Below, piece after piece: positions 43,444 to 52,094 of a DNA stretch of 64,000 bases. The first letter of the stretch is position 1, and each line of letters begins with the position of its first letter. Made by a program: the position numbers and the translations under genes. This stretch comes from Veillonella rogosae JCM 15642 (lineage in GTDB: Bacteria > Bacillota > Negativicutes > Veillonellales > Veillonellaceae). The notes below the pieces were generated by a model, which saw nothing but the letters and a program-made list of their open reading frames with translations, made no database searches and had not been told where the DNA came from. The DNA lies in NCBI RefSeq assembly GCF_002959775.1, contig NZ_PPCX01000008.1, positions 1 through 64,000 on the forward strand, written 5' to 3'.

Positions 43444-43485
43444 TAATTATTTAACTATTGATGTTTTATAAAAGATGGGAGTAGT

Positions 43486-44172
43486 ATGAGTATCAAGTAT
43501 ATCCTTATTATATTGCTAATTTCTTTGCTATCCTCGGGTTGCGCCTTTGAAACTGATACTAATAAGGTAGCTGATGTTAAAGCTACTGAGACTATCAAAA
43601 GCAATCCATATACTCATTCATATGATAATGAGTTACCACTTCAAAAGGAGAGAAAATTAGCATTTGAAGCATTAGAAAAGTCTGATGAAATAAATGATAC
43701 TAAGGACTTATATAAAGTTTTAATTAATCGTGAAGATGGATATTGCTTAGAATTAGTTAATAATAATTCTAAATTTGATTATTATTATTGGGGCGGGATA
43801 GATAAAGATCGACCAGATGGATATGGGGTTTTGATTGCAAATAATAGTAATCAGAAAGGGGCACCTCTTTTAGCTGGAGAATTTATTGATGGAGTTCCAT
43901 TGGGGTATATACAGGTATTTGAAAATAATAGAATATTATATGAAGGTGTCGTAGACTCTTTTGGTATTAAGTTTATTGAAACATCTGATAATTATGAGTT
44001 AAAACCTAAAAACTCTGATGCATATTTTGATAGACTCTACTTCAAAAAAATAATAGTACATGAAAATAATAAATATAATTTATTATTTAATCAGTGTATC
44101 GTATTAGAAGATAATGCTGATAAGACAACTTTAATAAAGAAATTAGTTACGGCTTCAGCTGATGATTTGTAA
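43486..44172 (+). CDS. Lipoprotein with MORN-like repeats
   Basis: A 228-residue lipoprotein: hydrophobic signal, then the lipobox LLSSGC (Cys19). The mature part is acidic and Asn/Asp-rich. Around 105-165, KDRPDGYGVLIANN, LLAGEFIDGVPLGYIQVFEN and RILYEGVVDSF follow the MORN/toxin-antitoxin YwqK-like beta-hairpin pattern (GxG...G.y..G). It is the last gene of the cassette, 42 bp after the DUF805 gene, and is followed by a terminator. No catalytic residues can be proposed. Probably envelope-located with the preceding membrane protein. Confidence 0.6.
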   Translation: MSIKYILIILLISLLSSGCAFETDTNKVADVKATETIKSNPYTHSYDNELPLQKERKLAFEALEKSDEINDTKDLYKVLINREDGYCLELVNNNSKFDYYYWGGIDKDRPDGYGVLIANNSNQKGAPLLAGEFIDGVPLGYIQVFENNRILYEGVVDSFGIKFIETSDNYELKPKNSDAYFDRLYFKKIIVHENNKYNLLFNQCIVLEDNADKTTLIKKLVTASADDL

Positions 44173-44222
44173 ATTGATATATTTTTAGACCTAGGTTATT
44201 ATAAATAAATTATCTATAATAT

Positions 44223-44250
44223 AAAAAGAGATGCGTTAGCATCTCTTTTT
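44223..44250 (+). terminator. Terminator of the dynamin cassette
   Basis: AAAAAGAGATGC and GCATCTCTTTTT around GTTA. Right border of the cassette. Confidence 0.92.
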
Positions 44251-44338
44251 TGATATAGTTAAAAGCTATGTGCATTTAAAACCTATTTATATGGTTGGAT
44301 TAATTGACCACAACTATATCGAATGTTATCATAATATT

Positions 44339-44360
44339 ATAATACCTCTAGAGGTATTAT
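44339..44360. promoter_or_regulatory. 22-bp perfect palindrome
   Basis: The sequence around TACCTCTAGAGGTA reads the same on both strands over 22 bp, and a T run follows. It lies about 100 bp upstream of the amino-acid binding lipoprotein gene. An operator is likelier than a terminator because there is no loop. Confidence 0.45.
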
Positions 44361-44462
44361 TTTTATTATGTTCAAAATTTATGCTCGAAGTGTAAGTATA
44401 GATGTATTAGTAATTAAAAAGAACTCTTTTTTCTAGGTAGAATGGAGTCAGTAAGGGTAATT

Positions 44463-45248
44463 ATGAAATTTAAGAAAATCGCAGCTCTTTTAGGAGCTTT
44501 CACCATTGCTAGCAGCTTGTTTATCGCTGGTTGTGGCAATACAGTTACGAGTCAAAAGACATGGCGTGTCGGTACTGATGCGACCTATGCACCATTTGGC
44601 TTTAAAGATAAAGATAGTGGCAAGTTAGCAGGTTTTGATATCGATATTATCAATGCTATTGCAAAAGAAGAGGGCATTGAAGCGGATATTCAAAACTTGA
44701 ACTTTGATGCACTGTTACCAGCATTACAAAGTAATACCATCGACATTGCTATTTCTGATATGACCATTTCTGAAGATAGAGCAAAATCTGTTGATTTTAG
44801 TAAACCATACTATATTGCAGGTAATGGTCTCGTTGTTAATATAGATAACACAAATATTAATAGCTTTAAGGATCTAGAAGGCAAGCGCATTGGTGTATCT
44901 ATTGGTTCTACGGGTGCAGAGATTGCTAGCAAGATTCAAAATGCTGATGTACGCCAGTTTAATATCATCGTTGATGCCTTTTTAGAACTACAAAATAAAG
45001 GTGTCGATGTAGTTATTAACGATACACCGGTAAACGAATATTATGTTAATGGGAAGGGTAAAGGTATCGCAAAAGTCACTGGAGAAGACTATGATGCGGC
45101 ACCACTTGGTATTGCTGTGAAAAAAGGTAATACAGAGGTCCTTACTAAAATTAACGATGGTCTAGCTAAGATTAAAGCGAATGGTAAATATGCTGAGATT
45201 TATAAAAAATGGTTTGGTAAAGAACCACCAGCAGAGGTGTTAAAATAG
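44463..45248 (+). CDS. Amino-acid ABC transporter substrate-binding lipoprotein
   Basis: Extracytoplasmic solute-binding protein of family 3, 261 residues. The ATG at 44463 gives a lipoprotein signal (FKKIAALLGAFTIASSLFIAGC, Cys at about 24). The family signature is visible: WRVGTDATYAPFGFKD, GFDIDIINAIAKEEGI, ISDMTISEDRAKSVDFSKPYY, and KKWFGKEPP at the end. Such proteins bind polar amino acids or cystine. No permease or ATPase gene is adjacent, so it is an orphan component here. An in-frame ATG at 44442 is a possible alternative start. Confidence 0.9.
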   Translation: MKFKKIAALLGAFTIASSLFIAGCGNTVTSQKTWRVGTDATYAPFGFKDKDSGKLAGFDIDIINAIAKEEGIEADIQNLNFDALLPALQSNTIDIAISDMTISEDRAKSVDFSKPYYIAGNGLVVNIDNTNINSFKDLEGKRIGVSIGSTGAEIASKIQNADVRQFNIIVDAFLELQNKGVDVVINDTPVNEYYVNGKGKGIAKVTGEDYDAAPLGIAVKKGNTEVLTKINDGLAKIKANGKYAEIYKKWFGKEPPAEVLK

Positions 45249-45294
45249 TTTGTAGATAGTACTGAAACGTGTTATTTGATATAATACGCTTGGT

Positions 45295-45317
45295 AAGCCT
45301 CAAGTTGTAAGAGGCTT
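45295..45317 (+). other. Hairpin over the homocysteine methyltransferase ribosome site
   Basis: AAGCCTC (45295-45301) can pair with GAGGCTT (45311-45317), which contains the AAGAGG ribosome binding site of the next gene. A translation-control hairpin is possible; there is no T run for termination. Confidence 0.35.
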
Positions 45318-45321
45318 TAGA

Positions 45322-46347
45322 ATGGGTGATATGATGGCTAAACGAAGTGCATTTTTAGATATTATTAAGGATAAGGGGGCCCTCGTCTTAGATGGGGCTT
45401 TAGGGACTGAATTAGAGCGTTATGGTTGTAATATTCAGCATAAGCTGTGGTCCGCAAAAGTTCTCATGGAACAGCCTGATGTTATCAAAAAAATACACAT
45501 TGCGTACTTAGCTGTTGGAGCCGACATCATTCAAAGTTCTGGTTATCAAGCTACTGTAGCGGGCTTTAAAGGCTTAGGCTTTGGTACAGAAGAGGCAATA
45601 GAACTCGTTAAATTATCTGTTCGCCTTGCCGTGCAAGCTCGTAATGAGTTCTTAGAGGCTAAGGCTAGCGGAGCACTTACGTTACGGGGCATTACACTTG
45701 GTGAAGAGACTCCAGACGGAGTTAAGTATTTTTCCGAAGGCGCATTGCCTAAACCGTTGGTAGCGGCCTCTGTAGGTCCTTATGGGGCCTTTTTGGCTGA
45801 CGGATCTGAATACCGTGGATATCCTGATGTACAAACAGAATACCTTGAGGTATTCCATATCCCTCGGTTAGCATTGTTCGCGGAAGAGAATCCAGATATA
45901 TTATCCTTTGAGACGATACCATCTTATGACGAGGCCATTGCTATTGCTCGTGCTATGTCCGATCCTTTTACATCAAAAGGGATTCCTGCGTGGATTGCCT
46001 TTGCTTGTAAGGATGAACATCATGTAGCTAGTGGGGAAGCTATTATTAAATGTGCTGAAATGATTGATAAGGTTCGTCCTGTAACAGGTATTGGTATCAA
46101 TTGTACTAAACCTGAATATGTAGAGTCCCTGATTAAGGATATTCGTACCGTTACGGATAAGCCTGTTGCAGTATATCCAAATCTTGGTGAAAGCTATGAT
46201 AGTAAAACTAAGACTTGGTATGGTGATTCAGCATCCTTTGTAGACTACGTAGATGTATGGCGTAAGGCGGGTGCTACTATCATTGGTGGATGTTGTAGAA
46301 CGACACCTGAGATCATCGGTGACGTTGCAAAGAAAATCCATAATTAA
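45322..46347 (+). CDS. mmuM: Homocysteine S-methyltransferase
   Basis: Zinc enzyme that makes methionine from homocysteine using S-methylmethionine or SAM, MmuM/YagD type, 341 residues. Zinc ligands are in GIGINCTKPEY and GGCCRTTPE. The N-terminus is VLDGALGTELERYGCNI, followed by the VGADIIQSSGYQATVAGF segment of the family. ATG 45322 has AAGAGG 7 nt upstream; ATG 45334 is an alternative. Monocistronic, ending at a strong terminator. Confidence 0.92.
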   Translation: MGDMMAKRSAFLDIIKDKGALVLDGALGTELERYGCNIQHKLWSAKVLMEQPDVIKKIHIAYLAVGADIIQSSGYQATVAGFKGLGFGTEEAIELVKLSVRLAVQARNEFLEAKASGALTLRGITLGEETPDGVKYFSEGALPKPLVAASVGPYGAFLADGSEYRGYPDVQTEYLEVFHIPRLALFAEENPDILSFETIPSYDEAIAIARAMSDPFTSKGIPAWIAFACKDEHHVASGEAIIKCAEMIDKVRPVTGIGINCTKPEYVESLIKDIRTVTDKPVAVYPNLGESYDSKTKTWYGDSASFVDYVDVWRKAGATIIGGCCRTTPEIIGDVAKKIHN

Positions 46348-46369
46348 TATGGTGAAATACATATAATAT

Positions 46370-46403
46370 AAAAGGCTATTCGAATAAATTCGAATAGCCT
46401 TTT
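46370..46403. terminator. Terminator of mmuM
   Basis: AAAAGGCTATTCGAA and its complement around TAAA, followed by TTTTT. Confidence 0.93.
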
Positions 46404-46450
46404 TGTATGGATATAAATAAAAAAGCAGTGCCTAAGCACTGCTTTTACTA

Positions 46451-46541
46451 TGGCGGAGAGACAGGGATTTGAACCCTGGGTACGGGATAACCGCACACAT
46501 GATTTCCAATCATGCTCCTTCAGCCGCTCGGACACCTCTCC
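46451..46541 (-). tRNA. tRNA-Ser (anticodon GGA)
   Basis: A 91-nt class II tRNA. The acceptor stem is GGAGAGG/TCTCTCC (last pair G-U), with discriminator G and an encoded CCA. The D arm contains GAGCGGCTGAAGGAG. The anticodon stem ATGAT/ATCAT encloses TTGGAAA, giving GGA, which reads UCC and UCU. A long variable arm (TGTGCGG...) and the TTTGAATCC T loop complete it. It is transcribed on its own between terminators. Confidence 0.95.
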
Positions 46542-46651
46542 ATGTATTCTGTTGTCTAACAGGTACTTGTATAGTATATGAAAAAGTTAGATTTATGTCA
46601 AGTGAAAAATAGGGGAAATCTTGTACTTTCATAAGACTTTTAAAATATAAG

Positions 46652-46678
46652 AAAAAGCCGCCTAAGAGGCGGCTTTTT
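46652..46678. terminator. Terminator of the flavodiiron gene
   Basis: AAAAAGCCGCCT and AGGCGGCTTTTT around AAG, with T runs on both strands, just beyond the stop of the minus-strand gene. Confidence 0.92.
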
Positions 46679-46686
46679 TATTCGTA

Positions 46687-47922
46687 TTATAATACGTTTT
46701 GAATTTCTGTTGCTTCGATAGATGCTTTGATATCGTCTGCCATTTTTTCGATTTTTGGAATATCTTCTTCTTTTAAAGAGGATTTGATATCAAGTGGTTC
46801 GGATACGATTTCAATATCTTTGAAGTCGTTTTCGAAGTGGGATACCATGATTTTCATGGCCGCAGATGCCCAGGAGTGGTTACCGATGATGGATACCTTG
46901 TGGTTTTGGAAGTTAAGTGCTTTCAACTCGTGGATGAAGTTTTCCATTGTAAGGTATAGGTTCAAATTGTATGTAGGTGCAATTGTTACCAAGTTAGTGT
47001 ATTTCCAAGCATCAGCGATGATGTAGGAAGCATTAGTTTTGGAAACATCGTAGATTTTGATATCTGTAATGCCGCGTTTGGACAATTGCTTAGCCAATTG
47101 TTGTGCAATAGCACGAGTGTTACCATACATAGAACCGAAGGCAATAACAACACCTTTTTTACAAGCTGTGTAGCTGGACCAGTGCAAGTATTTGCGCAAG
47201 ATATAATCGATAGTTTCAGGTGTACGCCAGATAGGACCATGTAGTGGAGCAATGCGTTTGATGTCAAGACCAGAAACTTTACGAATCGCATTTTGTACTT
47301 GAGGACCGTATTTACCAACTATATTTGTGTAGTAACGACGAGCTTCATCTTCGTAGGTAGCAACGTAATCAGTTTGGTCCGCAAAGATGTTACCGTTAAC
47401 TGTACCGAATGTACCGAAAGCATCTGCAGAGAATAATGTGCCTGTAGATTTTTCATAAGTACAAGTTACTTCTGGCCAGTGAACCATTGGCATAGTGTAG
47501 GAAACTAGTGTATGTTTACCAAGGCAAATTTCGTCGCCTTCTTTTACAGGGTAATATTGGTCTGGTTTTGGAGAATTATAGAATTGCTCGAACATGCGGA
47601 ATGTTGTAGCATTACCAACCATTTTACAGTTTGGGTAGCGTTCCAAAGTTTCCAATAATGTTTGGCAGTGATCTGGCTCCATGTGATTTACGATGATGTA
47701 GTCTAGATCGCGACCGTTCAAAAGATGAGTCAAGTTGTCAAAGTATTCTTCACGAATTTCAGCATCTACAGAGTCAACAACACAAGTTTTTTCATCATCT
47801 ATGAAATAGCTATTGTAGCTAACACCATTTGGAATAGGGAATAAGTTTTCGAAACGTTCAGTAGTCCAGTCATTACTACCAATCCAGTAGATATTATGGG
47901 TCATTTTCTGAGCACAATGCAT
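46687..47922 (-). CDS. Flavodiiron protein (A-type flavoprotein, FprA-like)
   Basis: Cytoplasmic oxygen or NO reductase of anaerobes, 411 residues. The N-terminal metallo-beta-lactamase-like domain carries the diiron ligands: HMEPDH (about 80-85), MVHWPEV, FSADAFGTFG and APLHGPIW. The C-terminal flavodoxin domain has the FMN loop FGSMYGNTRAIA (near 265). There is no rubredoxin or NAD reductase extension. An AGAAAGGATTT site precedes the ATG. With rubrerythrin it suggests good protection against oxygen stress. Confidence 0.93.
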   Translation of the reverse strand: MHCAQKMTHNIYWIGSNDWTTERFENLFPIPNGVSYNSYFIDDEKTCVVDSVDAEIREEYFDNLTHLLNGRDLDYIIVNHMEPDHCQTLLETLERYPNCKMVGNATTFRMFEQFYNSPKPDQYYPVKEGDEICLGKHTLVSYTMPMVHWPEVTCTYEKSTGTLFSADAFGTFGTVNGNIFADQTDYVATYEDEARRYYTNIVGKYGPQVQNAIRKVSGLDIKRIAPLHGPIWRTPETIDYILRKYLHWSSYTACKKGVVIAFGSMYGNTRAIAQQLAKQLSKRGITDIKIYDVSKTNASYIIADAWKYTNLVTIAPTYNLNLYLTMENFIHELKALNFQNHKVSIIGNHSWASAAMKIMVSHFENDFKDIEIVSEPLDIKSSLKEEDIPKIEKMADDIKASIEATEIQNVL

Positions 47923-48037
47923 AATAAAATCCTTTCTTAACTCACTTAGGTATATATGTATAGATTTAAATGAAATTATTTTTGTAAATATGTCATCAAC
48001 TTATAATACTAATATTTACGAAAAAAATCAATATGGA

Positions 48038-48063
48038 AAAGCCTACTCTATGGAGTAGGCTTT
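48038..48063 (-). terminator. Terminator of purL
   Basis: AAAGCCTACTC and GAGTAGGCTTT around TATG; on the minus strand TTTTCC and a more distant T run follow. Confidence 0.75.
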
Positions 48064-48085
48064 CACATAAAAGAATGGTGAATAA

Positions 48086-51000
48086 TTACTTGAAGTATTT
48101 TACACCAGACGTAAAGATTGGCATTTCTAATTGGCCATAAATATTTTTACTAATACCTGCACCACAGCGTTCGGAATGAGCCATCTTGCCGAATACGCGA
48201 CCATCTGGGCTATAAATACCTTCGATAGCAGCGACGGATTGGTTTGGATTGAAGCGGCTATCCATGGATGCGATGCCATCAAAGTCTACATATTGTGTAG
48301 CAATTTGACCAGTTTTATTGAACTCTAACACTTGTTGAGGGGAGGCAATAAAACGACCTTCTCCATGAGAAATAGGCACAGTATAAATTTCACCAGCTTT
48401 AGCATCACACATCCAAGGGGATTTAGTGGAGATTACCTTTGTATTGACCATGCGAGATAAGTGACGACCTATTGTATTGTACGTTAATGTAGGATGATCT
48501 GCAGTCAATGTTTCAATGTGGCCACCAGGCAACAAACCTAATTTGATAAGAGCTTGGAAACCATTACAGATACCAAGAACTAGACCATCTTGTTTATACA
48601 AGAGATTTTCTAAACCTTCTGCTAGGTATGGATTGCGGAATAGGGTAGCCATAAACTTACCAGAACCATCTGGTTCATCACCAGCACTGAAACCACCTGG
48701 GAACATAAGAATTTGAGACTCTGCTAATTTAGCTTTGATTACATCGATGGATTCTTTTAATTGTTCTGGTGTTTGATTTCGAATGACAACGATATCTGCT
48801 TCTGCACCTGCTCGCTCAAAGGCACGAGCTGAATCGAATTCACAGTTTGTACCAGGGAATACAGGGATGAGAACCTTTGGTTTGGCTCCTAAGGATGCAC
48901 TGCGAGGCTTAGCGTGTTGGTCGTGAATGTACGCCACCGCTTCGCCAACACCATTTGGTGCGTGCATAGGGAAGATATCATTTAGAGGTGCTTCATATGC
49001 AGCTTGTACTTCTTTAAGAGATACAGATTGGCCTTCCCATTCGATCACAGGATTTGCTTGTGTTACACCGATCACTTTCACATCAGGCAATTCTAAAAGA
49101 TAGTTAACAGCTTTAATATCTACCTCTACGATAAATGCACCAAGAGCAGGTTGGAAAATACCTCGTTCAGCATATTTATCGAATTTAACACCAATATTAT
49201 TGCCGAGGGCCATTTTTGTGACAGCTTCAGGGATGCCGCCTTGTTCAACTACATAAGCAGAGTAAACACGACCCTTCTCAATTTGTTCTTGTAAGGTATC
49301 GCAATTTTCTTTGAATCGATCCCAATCAGGAGTGTCATCGTACATGCGAGGTACATCGAAGAATACGAGGCGATGGTCTACGCCTTTAAGCTCTTGGCTC
49401 ACAATGTTATCTACATGAGCTGTACCAACCGCAAAGGATACAAGGGTAGGAGGAACTGTAAGGTCCATAAATGTACCGCTCATAGAATCTTTGCCACCAA
49501 TAGCACCGATTTCAAGTTCTTTTTGTGCTTTATAAGCGCCCAGTAAAGCTGATACAGGTTTACCCCAAGATTCTTTTGAGTTAAGGCGTTCAAAGTACTC
49601 TTGTAATGTTAAGTATGCATCTTCACGACGACCACCGAGAGCTACTAATTTAGCGACAGATAAAAGTACAGCATATTGTGCGCCATGGTATGGGCTCCAG
49701 TCGGATAACTCAGGTACAAAGCCGTGAGTCATGATGCTAGCAGTTGTAGTTTCACCATTTAGAACCGGTAACTTTGCTACCATACCTTGAGTCGGTGTTT
49801 TCTGGAATTTGCCACCAAATGGCATGAGTACAGTATTAGCACCCACAGTGCTGTCAAAGCGTTCTGCTAAGCCCTGTTGGGAAGCGGTGTTTAAATCGGA
49901 TACGGCTGCAAGCCATTTTTCTTTGAAGTTATCTGCACTAGAAGAACCGCGTAAGAAGTAAGAACGATCTGCTGGAGCTTTTACAATAACCTCTTGTTGT
50001 TGGCTGGCGCCATTTGTATTTAAGAAGTCACGGCTAATGTTGACGATTGTTTCCCCATTCCAGTTCATGATGAGGCGATTTGTATCAGTTACATCAGCTA
50101 CAACTGTACATTCTAAGTTTTCTTCGTCGCAATATGCTTTAAATGCATCTACATCGGTAGCGGCGATAACACAAGCCATGCGCTCTTGAGATTCAGAGAT
50201 GGCCAATTCTGTACCATCAAGGCCAGCGTATTTTTTAGGCACTAAATCAAGGTTAATAGTTACGCCATCTGTTAATTCACCGATGGCAACGGATACACCG
50301 CCAGCACCAAAGTCATTACAACGTTTGATGAGGGTAGTTACTTCACCACGACGGAAGAGACGTTGAATTTTGCGTTCCGTAAGGGCGTTGCCTTTTTGAA
50401 CCTCTGCACCACATGTAGAAAGGGATTCTACTGTGTGCTCTTTAGAGGAACCCGTAGCGCCACCACAGCCATCGCGACCAGTTTTGCCACCTAATAATAC
50501 CACAACATCACCTGCAACAGGTGTTTCACGGCGCACTTGATTGCGTGGAGCTGCACCGATAACGGCGCCGATTTCCATGCGTTTTGCTACGTAGCCAGGA
50601 TGGTAATATTCTTTTACTTCACCTGTAGCAAGACCGATTTGGTTGCCATAAGAGGAATAGCCACGAGCTGCTTCTTGAGTGATTTTCTTTTGTGGTAATT
50701 TACCTTCTAATGTATCTTCAAGGCTAGTATGTGGATCACCAGAGCCAGTGATGCGCATTGCTTGGTATACATAGGCGCGGCCACTCAATGGATCGCGGAT
50801 ACAGCCGCCTAAACAAGTAGCAGCACCGCCGAATGGTTCGATTTCAGTAGGGTGGTTATGGGTTTCATTTTTGAATAATAACAACCATTCTTCAGTTTTT
50901 CCGTCTACATCGACAGGAACGATGATAGTACATGCATTGATTTCATCGGATTCATCGAGATTTGTTAAACCACCAGCATGGCGTAATTCTTTTACAGCTA

Positions 51001-51826
51001 ATGTAGCCATGTCCATGAGGGAACGCGCTTTTTTCTTAGTTGTATAGAGCTCAGCACGACCTTCCATGTATTCTTCGAGGGCTTCTTCAATAGGGCCTGT
51101 GAAGCGACTCGCTTCGATAGAGATATCTGTTAACTCTGTCATAAATGTGGTATGGCGGCAATGGTCGGACCAATATGTATCGAAGAGGCGAATTTCTGTA
51201 ATCGTAGGATCCCGGTGTTCTACCTCTGCATACTGTTGTCGAATCATTTGAAGGTCTGCCAATGTCATAGCGAGGCCATAATTTTTGATAAGTTCTTCTA
51301 ACTCCGCATCGTTCATTGTCGTAAAGCCATCGATTGTTTCTACTGGTTTTGGATCCTCTAAATCGAGCGCCAAAGTGTTAGGTAATTCAAGGCTTGCTTC
51401 ACGGGAATCAACAGGATTAATGTAGTACGCTTTGATGGCATTTTCTTGTTCTTTTGTGAAAGTGCCTTCCATAGCAAATACACGAGCACATCGAACGATG
51501 TGACCAGATGTAAGCGTGAGCATGGAAATACACTGCTCTGCGCTGTCGGCACGTTGATCATATTGACCTGGTACATATTCAACAGCAAATACGAAACCTT
51601 GCAAAGCTGGAATTTCTTCTAATACTGTATCCACAGGAAGTTCGGAGAAAATTAGGTTTCTTGCAGCTTCTAAATCTTTTGCATCTAAATTTTCAATATC
51701 ATATCGTTCATAAATGGTAACACCTGTAACAGGCATAGATAGTTCCTGTTGTAAGGTATGTAACATGCGTTGTGCTTCTTGGTTGAAAGATTCTCGTTTT
51801 GTTACGAATAATCGTTGTATAGCCAT
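48086..51826 (-). CDS. purL: Phosphoribosylformylglycinamidine synthase, single-chain
   Basis: Step 4 of purine synthesis: FGAR to FGAM using glutamine and ATP. The 1246-residue chain fuses the PurL synthase to a C-terminal PurQ-like glutaminase (about 990-1246: KPKVLIPVFPGTNCEFD, nucleophile loop GICNGFQAL, and a C-terminal ISHGEGRF). Synthase motifs include DTYWSDHCRHTTF, NHPTEIEPFGGAATCLGG and GGKTGRDGCGGATGSS. The start is the ATG after GGAGGCTACA; an in-frame extension upstream lacks a site. Unlike the other pur genes it lies apart and on the other strand, divergent from a LysR-type regulator. Confidence 0.96.
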   Translation of the reverse strand: MAIQRLFVTKRESFNQEAQRMLHTLQQELSMPVTGVTIYERYDIENLDAKDLEAARNLIFSELPVDTVLEEIPALQGFVFAVEYVPGQYDQRADSAEQCISMLTLTSGHIVRCARVFAMEGTFTKEQENAIKAYYINPVDSREASLELPNTLALDLEDPKPVETIDGFTTMNDAELEELIKNYGLAMTLADLQMIRQQYAEVEHRDPTITEIRLFDTYWSDHCRHTTFMTELTDISIEASRFTGPIEEALEEYMEGRAELYTTKKKARSLMDMATLAVKELRHAGGLTNLDESDEINACTIIVPVDVDGKTEEWLLLFKNETHNHPTEIEPFGGAATCLGGCIRDPLSGRAYVYQAMRITGSGDPHTSLEDTLEGKLPQKKITQEAARGYSSYGNQIGLATGEVKEYYHPGYVAKRMEIGAVIGAAPRNQVRRETPVAGDVVVLLGGKTGRDGCGGATGSSKEHTVESLSTCGAEVQKGNALTERKIQRLFRRGEVTTLIKRCNDFGAGGVSVAIGELTDGVTINLDLVPKKYAGLDGTELAISESQERMACVIAATDVDAFKAYCDEENLECTVVADVTDTNRLIMNWNGETIVNISRDFLNTNGASQQQEVIVKAPADRSYFLRGSSSADNFKEKWLAAVSDLNTASQQGLAERFDSTVGANTVLMPFGGKFQKTPTQGMVAKLPVLNGETTTASIMTHGFVPELSDWSPYHGAQYAVLLSVAKLVALGGRREDAYLTLQEYFERLNSKESWGKPVSALLGAYKAQKELEIGAIGGKDSMSGTFMDLTVPPTLVSFAVGTAHVDNIVSQELKGVDHRLVFFDVPRMYDDTPDWDRFKENCDTLQEQIEKGRVYSAYVVEQGGIPEAVTKMALGNNIGVKFDKYAERGIFQPALGAFIVEVDIKAVNYLLELPDVKVIGVTQANPVIEWEGQSVSLKEVQAAYEAPLNDIFPMHAPNGVGEAVAYIHDQHAKPRSASLGAKPKVLIPVFPGTNCEFDSARAFERAGAEADIVVIRNQTPEQLKESIDVIKAKLAESQILMFPGGFSAGDEPDGSGKFMATLFRNPYLAEGLENLLYKQDGLVLGICNGFQALIKLGLLPGGHIETLTADHPTLTYNTIGRHLSRMVNTKVISTKSPWMCDAKAGEIYTVPISHGEGRFIASPQQVLEFNKTGQIATQYVDFDGIASMDSRFNPNQSVAAIEGIYSPDGRVFGKMAHSERCGAGISKNIYGQLEMPIFTSGVKYFK

Positions 51827-51895
51827 TGTAGCCTCCTGTAATGTATATAATTCCCTTTGGGATATTGACAAATTAAGTATAGTCGGTCTAGACTT

Positions 51896-51986
51896 ATAAG
51901 TAAAGATAATCTTACTTATGAAAAGATTAGAAATACTAATAAATATGAAAAATTCATGAAGGTCATAAGACCTAATATTCATGAAG
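51896..51986. promoter_or_regulatory. Palindromic control region between purL and lysR
   Basis: Two exact TTCATGAAG copies (51953-51961, 51978-51986; TTCATGAA is itself palindromic) flank AGGTC-ATAA-GACCT (51960-51973). An ATAAGTAAAGAT/AATCTTACTTAT inverted repeat lies at 51896-51919 nearer purL. The symmetric layout in a divergent promoter region fits binding by the adjacent LysR regulator, an inference. Confidence 0.45.
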
Positions 51987-52094
51987 TTTTCTACATATTC
52001 ATCATATATTGAGAGTTCATCGTTATAATATAATAAATGATATGTATATTTAAAAGTAAGACGTTACTATTAGTATATAACAGAGGTGAATAAA

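Noticed and set aside
48086..51982. Longer PurL start at 51982
   Set aside because: The extra 52 codons are hydrophobic/AT-driven, have no ribosome site and cover the divergent promoter region; the ATG at 51826 has GGAGG.
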